From Pseudomonas sp. B20(2017) (lineage in GTDB: Bacteria; Pseudomonadota; Gammaproteobacteria; Pseudomonadales; Pseudomonadaceae), in NCBI RefSeq assembly GCF_002113125.1, contig NZ_NEJP01000013.1, positions 156,505 through 220,504 of the forward strand: a DNA stretch of 64,000 nt. The letters run 5' to 3'. The notes under the pieces were generated by a model. It had not been told where the DNA came from. It saw only the letters and a list, made by a program, of their open reading frames with translations, and did no database searches. The stretch's first letter is position 1; the number at the start of each line of letters is the position of its first letter. The translations under genes were made by a program, and so were the position numbers. Of the stretch, positions 24,335 to 32,691 are shown one piece after another.

Positions 24335-27169
24335 TTGGACAAGATCCTGATTCGTGGGGCCCGCACCCACAACCTGAAGAATATCGACCTGACCCTGCCA
24401 CGGGACAAACTGATCGTCATCACCGGCCTGTCCGGATCCGGCAAGTCGTCCCTGGCTTTCGACACGCTCTACGCCGAAGGCCAGCGCCGCTATGTCGAAT
24501 CCCTGTCGGCCTATGCCCGGCAGTTCCTGTCGATGATGGAAAAACCCGACGTCGACACCATCGAAGGTCTGTCGCCGGCGATCTCCATCGAACAGAAGTC
24601 GACCTCGCACAACCCGCGCTCCACGGTCGGCACCATCACTGAAATCTACGACTACCTGCGCCTGCTCTATGCACGCGTCGGTACGCCACGCTGCCCGGAT
24701 CACGACATCCCGCTGGAAGCCCAGACCGTCAGCCAGATGGTCGACCTGGTACTGGCGCAGCCGGAAGGCAGCAAGCTGATGCTGCTGGCGCCGGTGATCC
24801 GCGAGCGCAAGGGCGAGCACCTGTCGGTGTTCGAAGAGCTGCGCGCCCAGGGCTTCGTCCGGGCCCGGGTCAACGGTCGGCTCTGCGAGCTGGACGAACT
24901 GCCGAAGCTGGATAAACAGAAGAAGCACACGATTGAAGTGGTGGTCGACCGCTTCAAGGTTCGCGTCGACCTGCAGCAGCGTCTGGCGGAATCCTTCGAA
25001 ACCGCGCTGAAGCTGGCCGACGGCATCGCCCTGGTGGCGCCGATGGACGACGAGCCGGGCGAAGAGATGATCTTCTCCGCGCGCTTCGCTTGCCCGATCT
25101 GCGGCCACGCGATCAGCGAGCTGGAACCCAAGCTGTTTTCCTTCAACAACCCGGCCGGCGCCTGCCCGACCTGCGACGGTCTGGGAGTGAAGCAGTTTTT
25201 CGACATCAAGCGACTGGTCAACGGTGATTTGACCCTGGCCGAAGGCGCGATCCGTGGCTGGGACCGGCGCAACGTCTATTACTTCCAGATGCTCGGCTCA
25301 TTGGCCGCACATTATGGTTTCAGCCTGGAGCAGCCGTTCAACGAGCTGCCGGCCGATCAACAGAAATACATCCTGCACGGCAGCGGCTCGCAGAATGTCG
25401 ATTTCAAATACCTTAATGACCGGGGCGACATCGTCAAGCGCTCGCACCCGTTCGAAGGCATCGTGCCTAATCTCGAGCGCCGCTACCGCGAAACCGAATC
25501 GGCGAGCGTGCGCGAAGAACTGGCGAAGTTCCTCAGCACCCAGTCCTGCCCGGACTGTCGTGGCACCCGTCTGCGTCGCGAAGCGCGGCATGTGTGGGTC
25601 GGTGAGAAAACCCTGCCGGCAGTGACCAACCTTCCGATCGGCGATGCCTGCGACTACTTCGGCGCGCTGAAGATGACCGGCCGCCGTGGCGAGATCGCTG
25701 ACAAGATTCTCAAGGAAATTCGCGAGCGTCTGCAGTTTCTGGTCAATGTCGGTCTCGACTATCTGTCGCTGGATCGCAGTGCCGATACCCTGTCGGGTGG
25801 TGAAGCCCAGCGGATTCGTTTGGCCAGCCAGATCGGCGCGGGCCTGGTGGGTGTTCTGTATATCCTCGATGAGCCTTCCATTGGCCTGCACCAGCGCGAC
25901 AACGATCGCCTGCTCGGCACCCTCAAGCACCTGCGCGATATCGGCAACACGGTGATTGTGGTCGAGCACGACGAAGACGCGATCCGTCTCGCTGACTACG
26001 TAGTGGATATCGGCCCGGGCGCCGGGGTTCATGGCGGGCAGATCGTCGCCGAAGGCACGCCGGACGAAGTCATGGCCCACCCGGACTCGCTGACCGGCAA
26101 ATACCTGTCGGGCCGGGTCAAGATCGAAGTGCCGGCCAAGCGCACGCCGCGCAACAAGAAGCAGGTCCTAGCACTCAAGGGCGCGCGCGGCAACAACCTG
26201 CGCAACGTCGACCTGGAGATCCCGATCGGCCTGCTGACTTGTGTGACCGGTGTTTCCGGTTCCGGCAAATCGACACTGATCAACAATACGCTGTTCCCGC
26301 TGAGTGCCACCGCACTCAACGGCGCGACCACTCTGGAAGCGGCAGCCCATGACAGCATCAAAGGCCTGGAGCATCTGGACAAGGTCGTCGATATCGACCA
26401 GAGCCCGATCGGCCGTACGCCGCGCTCCAACCCGGCGACCTATACCGGTCTGTTCACACCGATCCGCGAACTGTTCGCCGGCGTGCCCGAATCCCGCTCC
26501 CGTGGTTACGGCCCGGGTCGTTTCTCGTTCAACGTCAAGGGCGGTCGCTGCGAAGCCTGCCAGGGTGACGGTCTGATCAAGGTGGAAATGCACTTCCTGC
26601 CGGACATCTACGTTCCGTGCGACGTGTGCAAGAGCAAGCGCTACAACCGCGAAACCCTGGAGATCAAATACAAGGGCAAGAGCATCCACGAAACCCTCGA
26701 GATGACCATCGAGGAAGCGCGGGAGTTCTTTGACGCAGTGCCGGCGTTGGCGCGTAAACTGCAAACACTGATGGATGTGGGTCTGTCGTACATCAAGCTC
26801 GGGCAGTCGGCCACCACGCTGTCCGGTGGTGAAGCCCAGCGGGTCAAGCTGTCCCGCGAGCTGTCCAAGCGCGATACCGGCAAGACCCTGTACATCCTCG
26901 ATGAGCCGACCACCGGTCTGCACTTCGCGGATATCCAGCAACTGCTCGACGTACTGCATCGCCTGCGCGACCACGGCAACACCGTAGTGGTGATCGAGCA
27001 CAACCTCGACGTGATCAAGACGGCCGACTGGCTGGTGGATCTCGGCCCCGAGGGTGGTTCCAAAGGTGGGCAGATCATCGCCACCGGTACGCCGGAGGAA
27101 GTGGCCGAGATGAAGCAGTCTCACACCGGCCATTACCTCAAGCCGCTGCTGATCCGCGATCGGGCCTGA
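24335..27169 (+). CDS. uvrA: Excinuclease ABC subunit A
   Basis: The 944-residue protein is the damage-recognition ATPase of nucleotide excision repair and loads UvrB. Two ABC modules are complete: first Walker A GLSGSGKS at 31-38, second VSGSGKST, with signatures LSGGEAQRIRLA and LSGGEAQRVKLS. Zinc modules show CPICGHA...CPTCDGLG, CPDC and CEACQGDG...CDVCKSKRY. The start is the TTG giving LDKILIRGARTHN, preceded by GCGAGG; the ATG 24 codons upstream would prepend unrelated residues. A possible degenerate LexA site lies at 24269-24284, between predicted promoter elements. Confidence 0.97.
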   Translation: MDKILIRGARTHNLKNIDLTLPRDKLIVITGLSGSGKSSLAFDTLYAEGQRRYVESLSAYARQFLSMMEKPDVDTIEGLSPAISIEQKSTSHNPRSTVGTITEIYDYLRLLYARVGTPRCPDHDIPLEAQTVSQMVDLVLAQPEGSKLMLLAPVIRERKGEHLSVFEELRAQGFVRARVNGRLCELDELPKLDKQKKHTIEVVVDRFKVRVDLQQRLAESFETALKLADGIALVAPMDDEPGEEMIFSARFACPICGHAISELEPKLFSFNNPAGACPTCDGLGVKQFFDIKRLVNGDLTLAEGAIRGWDRRNVYYFQMLGSLAAHYGFSLEQPFNELPADQQKYILHGSGSQNVDFKYLNDRGDIVKRSHPFEGIVPNLERRYRETESASVREELAKFLSTQSCPDCRGTRLRREARHVWVGEKTLPAVTNLPIGDACDYFGALKMTGRRGEIADKILKEIRERLQFLVNVGLDYLSLDRSADTLSGGEAQRIRLASQIGAGLVGVLYILDEPSIGLHQRDNDRLLGTLKHLRDIGNTVIVVEHDEDAIRLADYVVDIGPGAGVHGGQIVAEGTPDEVMAHPDSLTGKYLSGRVKIEVPAKRTPRNKKQVLALKGARGNNLRNVDLEIPIGLLTCVTGVSGSGKSTLINNTLFPLSATALNGATTLEAAAHDSIKGLEHLDKVVDIDQSPIGRTPRSNPATYTGLFTPIRELFAGVPESRSRGYGPGRFSFNVKGGRCEACQGDGLIKVEMHFLPDIYVPCDVCKSKRYNRETLEIKYKGKSIHETLEMTIEEAREFFDAVPALARKLQTLMDVGLSYIKLGQSATTLSGGEAQRVKLSRELSKRDTGKTLYILDEPTTGLHFADIQQLLDVLHRLRDHGNTVVVIEHNLDVIKTADWLVDLGPEGGSKGGQIIATGTPEEVAEMKQSHTGHYLKPLLIRDRA

Positions 27170-27181
27170 TCGCCGGGCATG

Positions 27182-27222
27182 AAAAAGCCCCTGTCACTTC
27201 GTCAGTGACAGGGGCTATTTTG
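27182..27222. terminator. Terminator between uvrA and the ferritin gene
   Basis: AGCCCCTGTCAC and GTGACAGGGGCT form a 12-bp perfect stem with a 7-base loop, followed on the plus side by ATTTTGT and flanked on the minus side by TTTTTC, so it can serve both convergent genes. Confidence 0.92.
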
Positions 27223-27234
27223 TATCGGCTGCAA

Positions 27235-27702
27235 TCAGGACGCGTGGGACTGCAGGTAGTTCTGGATACCGATCAGCTTGATCAGGCCCAGCTGCTTTTC
27301 GAGCCAGTAGGTGTGATCTTCTTCGGTGTCATGCAACTGAAGCTTGAGGATATCGCGGCTTACATAGTCGCCATTCTTTTCACACAGCTCGATGCCTTTG
27401 CACAGTGCAGCACGAACCTTGTACTCAAGGCGCAGATCCGCCTCGAGCATGGTTTCTACCGTGGTGCCGACGTCCAAGTCATCCGGGCGCATGCGCGGAG
27501 TGCCTTCGAGCATCAGAATCCGGCGCATCAGTGCATCGGCGTGACCGGCCTCTTCTTCCATCTCGTGGTTGATTCGTTCGTAGAGCTTGGTGAATCCCCA
27601 GTCCTCATACATCCGCGAGTGAACGAAATATTGGTCACGCGCGGCCAGTTCGCCGGTCAGCAACGTGTTGAGGTAATCGATAACGTCTGGGTGGCCTTGC
27701 AT
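27235..27702 (-). CDS. bfr: Bacterioferritin-family ferritin (FtnA/BfrA-like, heme ligand missing)
   Basis: This 155-residue four-helix protein stores iron in a 24-subunit shell. Di-iron ligands Glu18, Glu51 and His54 are in place (GELAARDQYF, MEEEAGHAD), with later Glu in LRLEYK and EEDHTYW. The heme-binding Met52 of E. coli Bfr is Ala52 here, so this is the Pseudomonas FtnA/BfrA type found next to katA, which probably does not bind heme in the usual way. The ATG start (MQGHPDVIDYLN) replaces a longer frame whose extra 24 residues are not family-like. The neighbouring catalase fits joint handling of iron and peroxide. Confidence 0.92.
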   Translation of the reverse strand: MQGHPDVIDYLNTLLTGELAARDQYFVHSRMYEDWGFTKLYERINHEMEEEAGHADALMRRILMLEGTPRMRPDDLDVGTTVETMLEADLRLEYKVRAALCKGIELCEKNGDYVSRDILKLQLHDTEEDHTYWLEKQLGLIKLIGIQNYLQSHAS

Positions 27703-27811
27703 CGCCCTACATCTCCCTGCTTGAAAGTCTGTAGTTTGAACCAACCTGACTGGAAGGTCACTCACTTCGCGCAATAAAAGCGAAGATATTCTGAGAAAAT
27801 CAACCTAAATA

Positions 27812-27840
27812 ACGCAAAAACCGCCCGAATGAGGGCGGTT
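27812..27840 (-). terminator. Terminator after katA
   Basis: On the minus strand AACCGCCC and GGGCGGTT close a 6-base loop and are followed by TTTGCGTT, eleven bases after the katA stop. Confidence 0.87.
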
Positions 27841-27851
27841 CTGCTTCTCGT

Positions 27852-29306
27852 TTAGACTTCGTTAAGCTGTACGTTGAGCAGCTTTGCGATTGCTTCTCCG
27901 TACGCCGGATCAGCCTTGTGGAAATGCTGCAACTGACGGTCGACGACATCAGTCGACACACCCGCCATCGCACCGGCGATGTTGCTGACCAGCAACGCTT
28001 TCTGCTCGTCGCTCATCAAGCGGAACAGCGCACCGGCGTGGCTGTAATAGTCAGTATCTTCGCGGTGATCGTAGCGATCAGCCGAGCCACTCAACGCCAG
28101 TGCAGGCTCGGCATAGTGTGGGGCTTGTTTCGGCGACTCTACGTAGCTGTTCGGCTCGTAGTTCGGCGCTGCGCCACCATTGCTGCCAAAAGCCATCGAG
28201 CCATCACGCTGGTAGGTATTCACCGGGCTGCGCGGAGCATTTACTGGCAACTGCTGGTGGTTGGTGCCTACGCGGTAGCGATGGGCATCGGCGTAGGCGA
28301 ACACACGACCTTGCAGCATGCGATCCGGCGACAGACCCACACCAGGCACCATGTTGCTCGGACCGAACGCTGCCTGTTCGACTTCAGCGAAGTAATTCAG
28401 CGGATTACGGTTCAGCTCCAGCTCACCCACCTCGATCAGTGGGAACTCTTTCTGCGACCAGGTCTTGGTCACGTCGAACGGGTTCTCGTAGTGAGCTGCG
28501 GCCTGAGCCTCGGTCATGATCTGGATGCACACGCTCCATTTCGGGAAGTCACCGCGCTCGATGGCTTCGAACAGATCGCGCTGGGCGTAATCGGGGTCTG
28601 TGCCCGCCAAACGTGCCGCGTCTGCCGGCGCGAGGTTTTTGATCCCTTGCTTGGTCTTGTAGTGCCACTTCACCCAATGCCGCTCGCCTTGAGCGTTGAT
28701 AAGGCTGTAGGTGTGGCTGCCGAAGCCGTGCATGTGGCGATAGCCGTCCGGAATGCCGCGATCGGAGAACAGGATCGTGACCTGGTGCAGTGCTTCAGGC
28801 GAATGCGACCAGAAGTCCCACATCATCTGCGCGCTTTTCAGGTTGCTTTGCGGCAGGCGTTTCTGGGTGTGGATAAAGTCAGGGAATTTCAGCGGATCAC
28901 GAATGAAGAACACCGGCGTGTTGTTGCCGACGATGTCCCAGTTGCCTTCTTCGGTGTAGAACTTGAGGGCGAAGCCACGCGGATCGCGCTCGGTGTCGGC
29001 CGAGCCACGCTCGCCACCCACCGTCGAAAAACGCAGGAAGGTCGGCGTCTGTTTGCCGACAGCAGAAAACAACTTGGCGCTAGTGTACTGAGTAATGTCG
29101 CGAGTGACCGTGAAAGTGCCGTATGCGCCCGAACCCTTGGCGTGCACACGACGCTCAGGGATGTTTTCCCGGTTGAAGTGAGCAAGCTTTTCGATCAGAT
29201 GAAAATCATCGAGCAACAACGGACCACGAGGGCCGGCGGAGCGAGAATTCTGGTTATCGGCGACAGGTGCGCCACTGGCGGTCGTAAGCGTCTTGTTCTG
29301 GCTCAT
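27852..29306 (-). CDS. katA: Heme catalase, small-subunit clade 3
   Basis: The 484-residue enzyme dismutes hydrogen peroxide. Essential residues are visible: His55 (RRVHAKGSGAYG), Asn128 (IVGNNTPVFF) and the proximal heme ligand Tyr338 (RVFAYADAHRYR). The FLRFSTVGGERGS and DPRGFALKFYTEEGNWD blocks are characteristic of catalases. No signal peptide. Size and sequence match the constitutive KatA of pseudomonads. The 238-base region upstream contains the rplQ terminator and a possible promoter (TTGTGG, 17 bases, GATACT). I could not find a convincing OxyR site. Confidence 0.96.
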   Translation of the reverse strand: MSQNKTLTTASGAPVADNQNSRSAGPRGPLLLDDFHLIEKLAHFNRENIPERRVHAKGSGAYGTFTVTRDITQYTSAKLFSAVGKQTPTFLRFSTVGGERGSADTERDPRGFALKFYTEEGNWDIVGNNTPVFFIRDPLKFPDFIHTQKRLPQSNLKSAQMMWDFWSHSPEALHQVTILFSDRGIPDGYRHMHGFGSHTYSLINAQGERHWVKWHYKTKQGIKNLAPADAARLAGTDPDYAQRDLFEAIERGDFPKWSVCIQIMTEAQAAAHYENPFDVTKTWSQKEFPLIEVGELELNRNPLNYFAEVEQAAFGPSNMVPGVGLSPDRMLQGRVFAYADAHRYRVGTNHQQLPVNAPRSPVNTYQRDGSMAFGSNGGAAPNYEPNSYVESPKQAPHYAEPALALSGSADRYDHREDTDYYSHAGALFRLMSDEQKALLVSNIAGAMAGVSTDVVDRQLQHFHKADPAYGEAIAKLLNVQLNEV

Positions 29307-29495
29307 GCGATCTTCTTCCTCTATCGGTCTTGAACTGCCGGCTAATCGGCTTGTTGGGGAGTATCGATCATCAATATGACAGCCACAAATTCATTAACTG
29401 ATGGTCATCAATAGAGAAAAACTAACGATAAATCCCCGCACATAGTGCAGACCCAAACAGGGTAGATGCTTGTACGAACGGCGCATTTCTTACAG

Positions 29496-29524
29496 GCACA
29501 AAAAACCGGGCACTGGGCCCGGTT
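29496..29524 (-). terminator. Terminator of the alpha ribosomal protein genes, after rplQ
   Basis: AACCGGGC and GCCCGGTT around a 5-base loop, followed on the minus strand by TTTTTTG. It lies 20 bases after the rplQ stop and ends the long ribosomal protein block. Confidence 0.92.
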
Positions 29525-29544
29525 CCTTGTTACAGACTGATGTC

Positions 29545-29931
29545 TTACTCAGCGGATACTGCTTCACCGCCGACAGCACGATCAACCAGTTCGACGTACG
29601 CCATAGGCGCGTTGTCGCCAGCGCGGAAACCGCACTTGAGGATGCGCAGGTAGCCACCCTCACGGGTAGCGTAACGCTTGCCCAGGTCGTTGAAGAGCTT
29701 ACCAACGATAGCTTTCGAACGAGTACGGTCGAAAGCCAGACGACGGTTAGCAACGCTGTCTGTCTTTGCCAGAGTGATCAGCGGCTCGGCAACGCGGCGC
29801 AGTTCTTTGGCTTTTGGCAGAGTAGTTTTGATCAGCTCGTGCTCGAACAGCGACACCGCCATGTTCTGGAACATGGCCTTGCGGTGCGAGCTGGTGCGGC
29901 TCAGGTGACGCCCACTTTTACGATGACGCAT
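29545..29931 (-). CDS. rplQ: 50S ribosomal protein L17 (bL17)
   Basis: The 128-residue protein lies on the outside of the large subunit near the tunnel exit. MRHRKSGRHLSRTSSHR at the start and the KTTLPKAKELRRVAEPLITLAK helix are diagnostic. The C-terminus (VGGEAVSAE) is slightly longer than in E. coli. Last gene of the alpha block, about 40 bases after rpoA and just before the terminator. Confidence 0.98.
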   Translation of the reverse strand: MRHRKSGRHLSRTSSHRKAMFQNMAVSLFEHELIKTTLPKAKELRRVAEPLITLAKTDSVANRRLAFDRTRSKAIVGKLFNDLGKRYATREGGYLRILKCGFRAGDNAPMAYVELVDRAVGGEAVSAE

Positions 29932-29973
29932 GGTTCATTCCTTACCAAACACTACGTTCGGTGATTACGACGA

Positions 29974-30975
29974 TCAGGCAGTCGCCTTGTCGTCCTTCTT
30001 AAGACTTGCAGGCGGCCAGTTGTCGAGGCGCATGCCGAGGGACAGACCGCGGGAGGCCAGAACGTCCTTGATTTCAGTCAAGGATTTCTTGCCCAGGTTC
30101 GGAGTCTTCAACAACTCTACTTCGGTACGCTGAATCAGGTCGCCGATGTAGTAGATGTTTTCCGCCTTAAGGCAGTTAGCCGAACGTACAGTCAGTTCCA
30201 GATCGTCAACCGGGCGAAGCAGGATCGGATCGATCTCGTCTTCCTGCTCGACAACCACTGGCTCACTGTCACCCTTGAGGTCGACGAACGCAGCCAACTG
30301 CTGTTGCAGGATGGTTGCAGCACGACGAATAGCCTCTTCAGGATCCAGAGTACCGTTGGTTTCCAGATCAATAACCAGCTTGTCCAGGTTGGTACGCTGC
30401 TCGACACGGGCGTTTTCCACCACGTATGCGATACGGCGAACCGGGCTGAACGAAGAGTCAAGCTGCAAGCGACCGATGCTGCGGCTTTCGTCTTCATCGC
30501 TCTGACGCGAGTCGGCTGGTTCATAACCACGACCACGAGCTACGGTGAGCTTCATGTTCAGGGCGCCGTTAGACGCCAGGTTAGCGATTACGTGATCGGG
30601 ATTAACGATCTCGACATCATGATCCAGCTGAATATCGGCAGCGGTAACCACCCCCGAACCCTTCTTCGACAAGGTCAGCGTAACTTCGTCACGACCGTGC
30701 AGCTTGATGGCCAGACCTTTAAGGTTCAACAGGATTTCAATTACGTCTTCCTGTACACCTTCGATGGCGCTGTACTCGTGGAGCACACCGTCAATCTCGG
30801 CCTCGACTACTGCGCAGCCGGGCATTGAGGACAACAGGATGCGGCGCAGCGCGTTGCCCAGGGTGTGGCCAAAACCACGCTCGAGAGGCTCGAGAGTGAT
30901 CTTGGCGCGGGTTGGACTGACAACCTGCACGTCAATGTGACGGGGTGTCAGGAACTCATTTACCGAAATCTGCAT
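29974..30975 (-). CDS. rpoA: RNA polymerase subunit alpha
   Basis: A 333-residue subunit. The N-terminal domain (about 1-233) dimerises and binds beta and beta-prime: ERGFGHTLGNALRRILLSS is the conserved assembly helix. The C-terminal domain (about 250-325) contacts UP elements and activators; the RSANCLKAENI and NLGKKSLTEIKDVL helices carrying the DNA-contact residues are intact. Lies between rpsD and rplQ as in enterobacteria. Confidence 0.99.
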   Translation of the reverse strand: MQISVNEFLTPRHIDVQVVSPTRAKITLEPLERGFGHTLGNALRRILLSSMPGCAVVEAEIDGVLHEYSAIEGVQEDVIEILLNLKGLAIKLHGRDEVTLTLSKKGSGVVTAADIQLDHDVEIVNPDHVIANLASNGALNMKLTVARGRGYEPADSRQSDEDESRSIGRLQLDSSFSPVRRIAYVVENARVEQRTNLDKLVIDLETNGTLDPEEAIRRAATILQQQLAAFVDLKGDSEPVVVEQEDEIDPILLRPVDDLELTVRSANCLKAENIYYIGDLIQRTEVELLKTPNLGKKSLTEIKDVLASRGLSLGMRLDNWPPASLKKDDKATA

Positions 30976-31001
30976 GGATGCACCTATTTTCTAGCCCTTA
31001 C

Positions 31002-31622
31002 TTACTTGGAGTAGAGCTCGACAATCAGGCTTTCGTTGATGTCGGCGGACAGATCACTGCGAGCAGGAACGTTCTTGAAAACGCCCGACTTTTTCTCAGT
31101 GTCTACTTCTACCCACTCTACGCGGCCACGTTGAGCACACAGATCGAGAGCTTGGACAATGCGAAGTTGATTTTTTGCTTTCTCGCGGACAGCAACCACG
31201 TCACCAGCACGAACCTGGTAAGACGGAACGTTTACGGTCTGACCGTTAACGCTGATCGACTTGTGCGATACCAACTGACGGGATTCGGCACGAGTCGAAC
31301 CAAAGCCCATACGGTATACGACGTTGTCCAGACGGCATTCGAGCAGTTGCAGCAGGTTTTCACCGGTTGCGCCTTTCTTGCTGGCAGCAGCCTTGTAGTA
31401 GCCGCTGAACTGACGCTCGAGAACGCCGTAGATACGACGAACCTTCTGCTTTTCGCGCAGTTGGGTGCCGTAGTCGGACTGGCGACCGCGGCGTTGGCCG
31501 TGGATACCAGGTGCTGCTTCAATGTTGCACTTCGATTCGATCGCGCGCACGCCGCTCTTCAGGAAGAGATCGGTGCCTTCGCGACGAGCGAGTTTGCATT
31601 TTGGACCAATGTAACGAGCCAT
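31002..31622 (-). CDS. rpsD: 30S ribosomal protein S4 (uS4)
   Basis: The 206-residue protein binds 16S rRNA early in assembly. The S4 RNA-binding domain is centred on LECRLDNVVYRMGFGSTRAE and VSHKSISVNG. It lacks the N-terminal CxxC zinc motif seen in some bacteria. In E. coli S4 represses its own operon by binding the rpsM leader; whether the leader here (32418-32476) does the same is untested. Confidence 0.98.
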   Translation of the reverse strand: MARYIGPKCKLARREGTDLFLKSGVRAIESKCNIEAAPGIHGQRRGRQSDYGTQLREKQKVRRIYGVLERQFSGYYKAAASKKGATGENLLQLLECRLDNVVYRMGFGSTRAESRQLVSHKSISVNGQTVNVPSYQVRAGDVVAVREKAKNQLRIVQALDLCAQRGRVEWVEVDTEKKSGVFKNVPARSDLSADINESLIVELYSK

Positions 31623-31640
31623 TCTTTACAATCTCCTGGA

Positions 31641-32030
31641 TTACACGCGGCGCTTCTTCGGCGGACGGCACCCGTTGTGCGGGATTGGCGTCACGTCGGT
31701 GATGCTGGCGATCTTGTAGCCACAGCCGTTCAAAGCGCGGACTGCGGATTCACGACCTGGACCTGGACCCTTGACGTTCACGTCGAGGTTCTTCAGGCCG
31801 TATTCCAGCGCAGCTTGACCAGCACGTTCGGCAGCTACTTGAGCAGCAAACGGAGTGGACTTGCGGGAACCGCGGAAACCCGAACCACCGGAGGTAGCCC
31901 AGGAAAGAGCGTTACCTTGACGGTCGGTGATGGTCACGATGGTGTTGTTAAAAGATGCATGGATGTGGGCGATGCCATCAACCACTGTCTTTTTAACTTT
32001 TTTACGAGGACGAGCAGCAGGTTTTGCCAT
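31641..32030 (-). CDS. rpsK: 30S ribosomal protein S11 (uS11)
   Basis: The 129-residue protein forms part of the platform near the mRNA exit. The signature GIAHIHASFNNTIVTITD and the C-terminal PHNGCRPPKKRRV are present. It lies between rpsM and rpsD with gaps under 35 bases. Confidence 0.98.
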   Translation of the reverse strand: MAKPAARPRKKVKKTVVDGIAHIHASFNNTIVTITDRQGNALSWATSGGSGFRGSRKSTPFAAQVAAERAGQAALEYGLKNLDVNVKGPGPGRESAVRALNGCGYKIASITDVTPIPHNGCRPPKKRRV

Positions 32031-32060
32031 GATTAAATTCCTGTCGATTCGCTGGGGCGA

Positions 32061-32417
32061 TTACTTGCGGATCGGCTTACGCGGACCTTTACGGGTACGC
32101 GCGTTGGTCTTGGTACGCTGACCGCGTACTGGCAGACCACGACGATGACGCAGACCGCGATAGCAACCGAGGTCCATCAAGCGCTTGATTTTCATGTTGA
32201 TTTCGCGACGCAGGTCACCTTCAGTGGTGAACTTCGCCACTTCGCCACGCAGCTGTTCAATCTGCTCGTCGCTCAGATCCTTGATCTTTGCGGCTGGGTT
32301 TACCCCAGTCTCTGCACAGATCTTCTGTGCAGTAGTGCGACCGACACCATAGATGTAGGTCAGCGAGATAACAGTATGCTTGTTATCTGGAATGTTAACG
32401 CCTGCAATACGGGCCAT
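32061..32417 (-). CDS. rpsM: 30S ribosomal protein S13 (uS13)
   Basis: The 118-residue head protein contacts tRNA and the large subunit by its basic tail (GQRTKTNARTRKGPRKPIRK). MARIAGVNIPDNK is the usual start. First gene after the alpha promoter; its roughly 55-base leader is where S4-dependent control would act. Confidence 0.98.
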   Translation of the reverse strand: MARIAGVNIPDNKHTVISLTYIYGVGRTTAQKICAETGVNPAAKIKDLSDEQIEQLRGEVAKFTTEGDLRREINMKIKRLMDLGCYRGLRHRRGLPVRGQRTKTNARTRKGPRKPIRK

Positions 32418-32476
32418 TCAGTGGGACTCCAATTGACAGCTACCTACGCCCCGGAAGCCAAGAAATAGGGCGCGAG

Positions 32477-32505
32477 ATAATATCGCTGTAATAACAAATA
32501 ATCAA
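32477..32505 (-). promoter_or_regulatory. Predicted sigma-70 promoter of rpsM-rpsK-rpsD-rpoA-rplQ
   Basis: On the minus strand TTGATT, 17 bases, TATTAT, then a G+C-rich stretch (CTCGCGCCC) typical of growth-rate-controlled promoters. The -35 directly follows a terminator-like hairpin. Confidence 0.72.
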
Positions 32506-32529
32506 CCCGGTAGCGCACTAGCTACCGGG
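32506..32529 (-). terminator. Hairpin after rpmJ, abutting the alpha promoter
   Basis: CCCGGTAGC and GCTACCGGG enclose six bases. The minus-strand sequence after it (TTGATTATTTG) is T-rich but broken, so termination may be partial. It ends exactly where the -35 box begins. Confidence 0.55.
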
Positions 32530-32547
32530 CTTGAAGCACAATCACAC

Positions 32548-32664
32548 TCAGCCTTGGCGCTGTTTGTGACGCGGTTCCGCGCTGCAAATTACTCGAACAA
32601 CACCTTCGCGGCGAATAATCTTGCAGTTACGGCACAGCTTTTTCACCGATGCACGAACTTTCAT
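32548..32664 (-). CDS. rpmJ: 50S ribosomal protein L36 (bL36)
   Basis: A 38-residue protein, [15 protein letters not shown] onward, ending RHKQRQG. The zinc ligands Cys11, Cys14, Cys27 and His33 are all present, so it is the zinc-containing form. Lies 27 bases after secY, last gene of the spc block. Confidence 0.97.
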
Positions 32665-32691
32665 CACCAACTCCTCGAACCTTATGGGTAC

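Noticed and set aside
29307..29495. OxyR-binding site upstream of katA
   Set aside because: ATAG/CTAT-like half-sites occur, but not with the required 7-base spacing.
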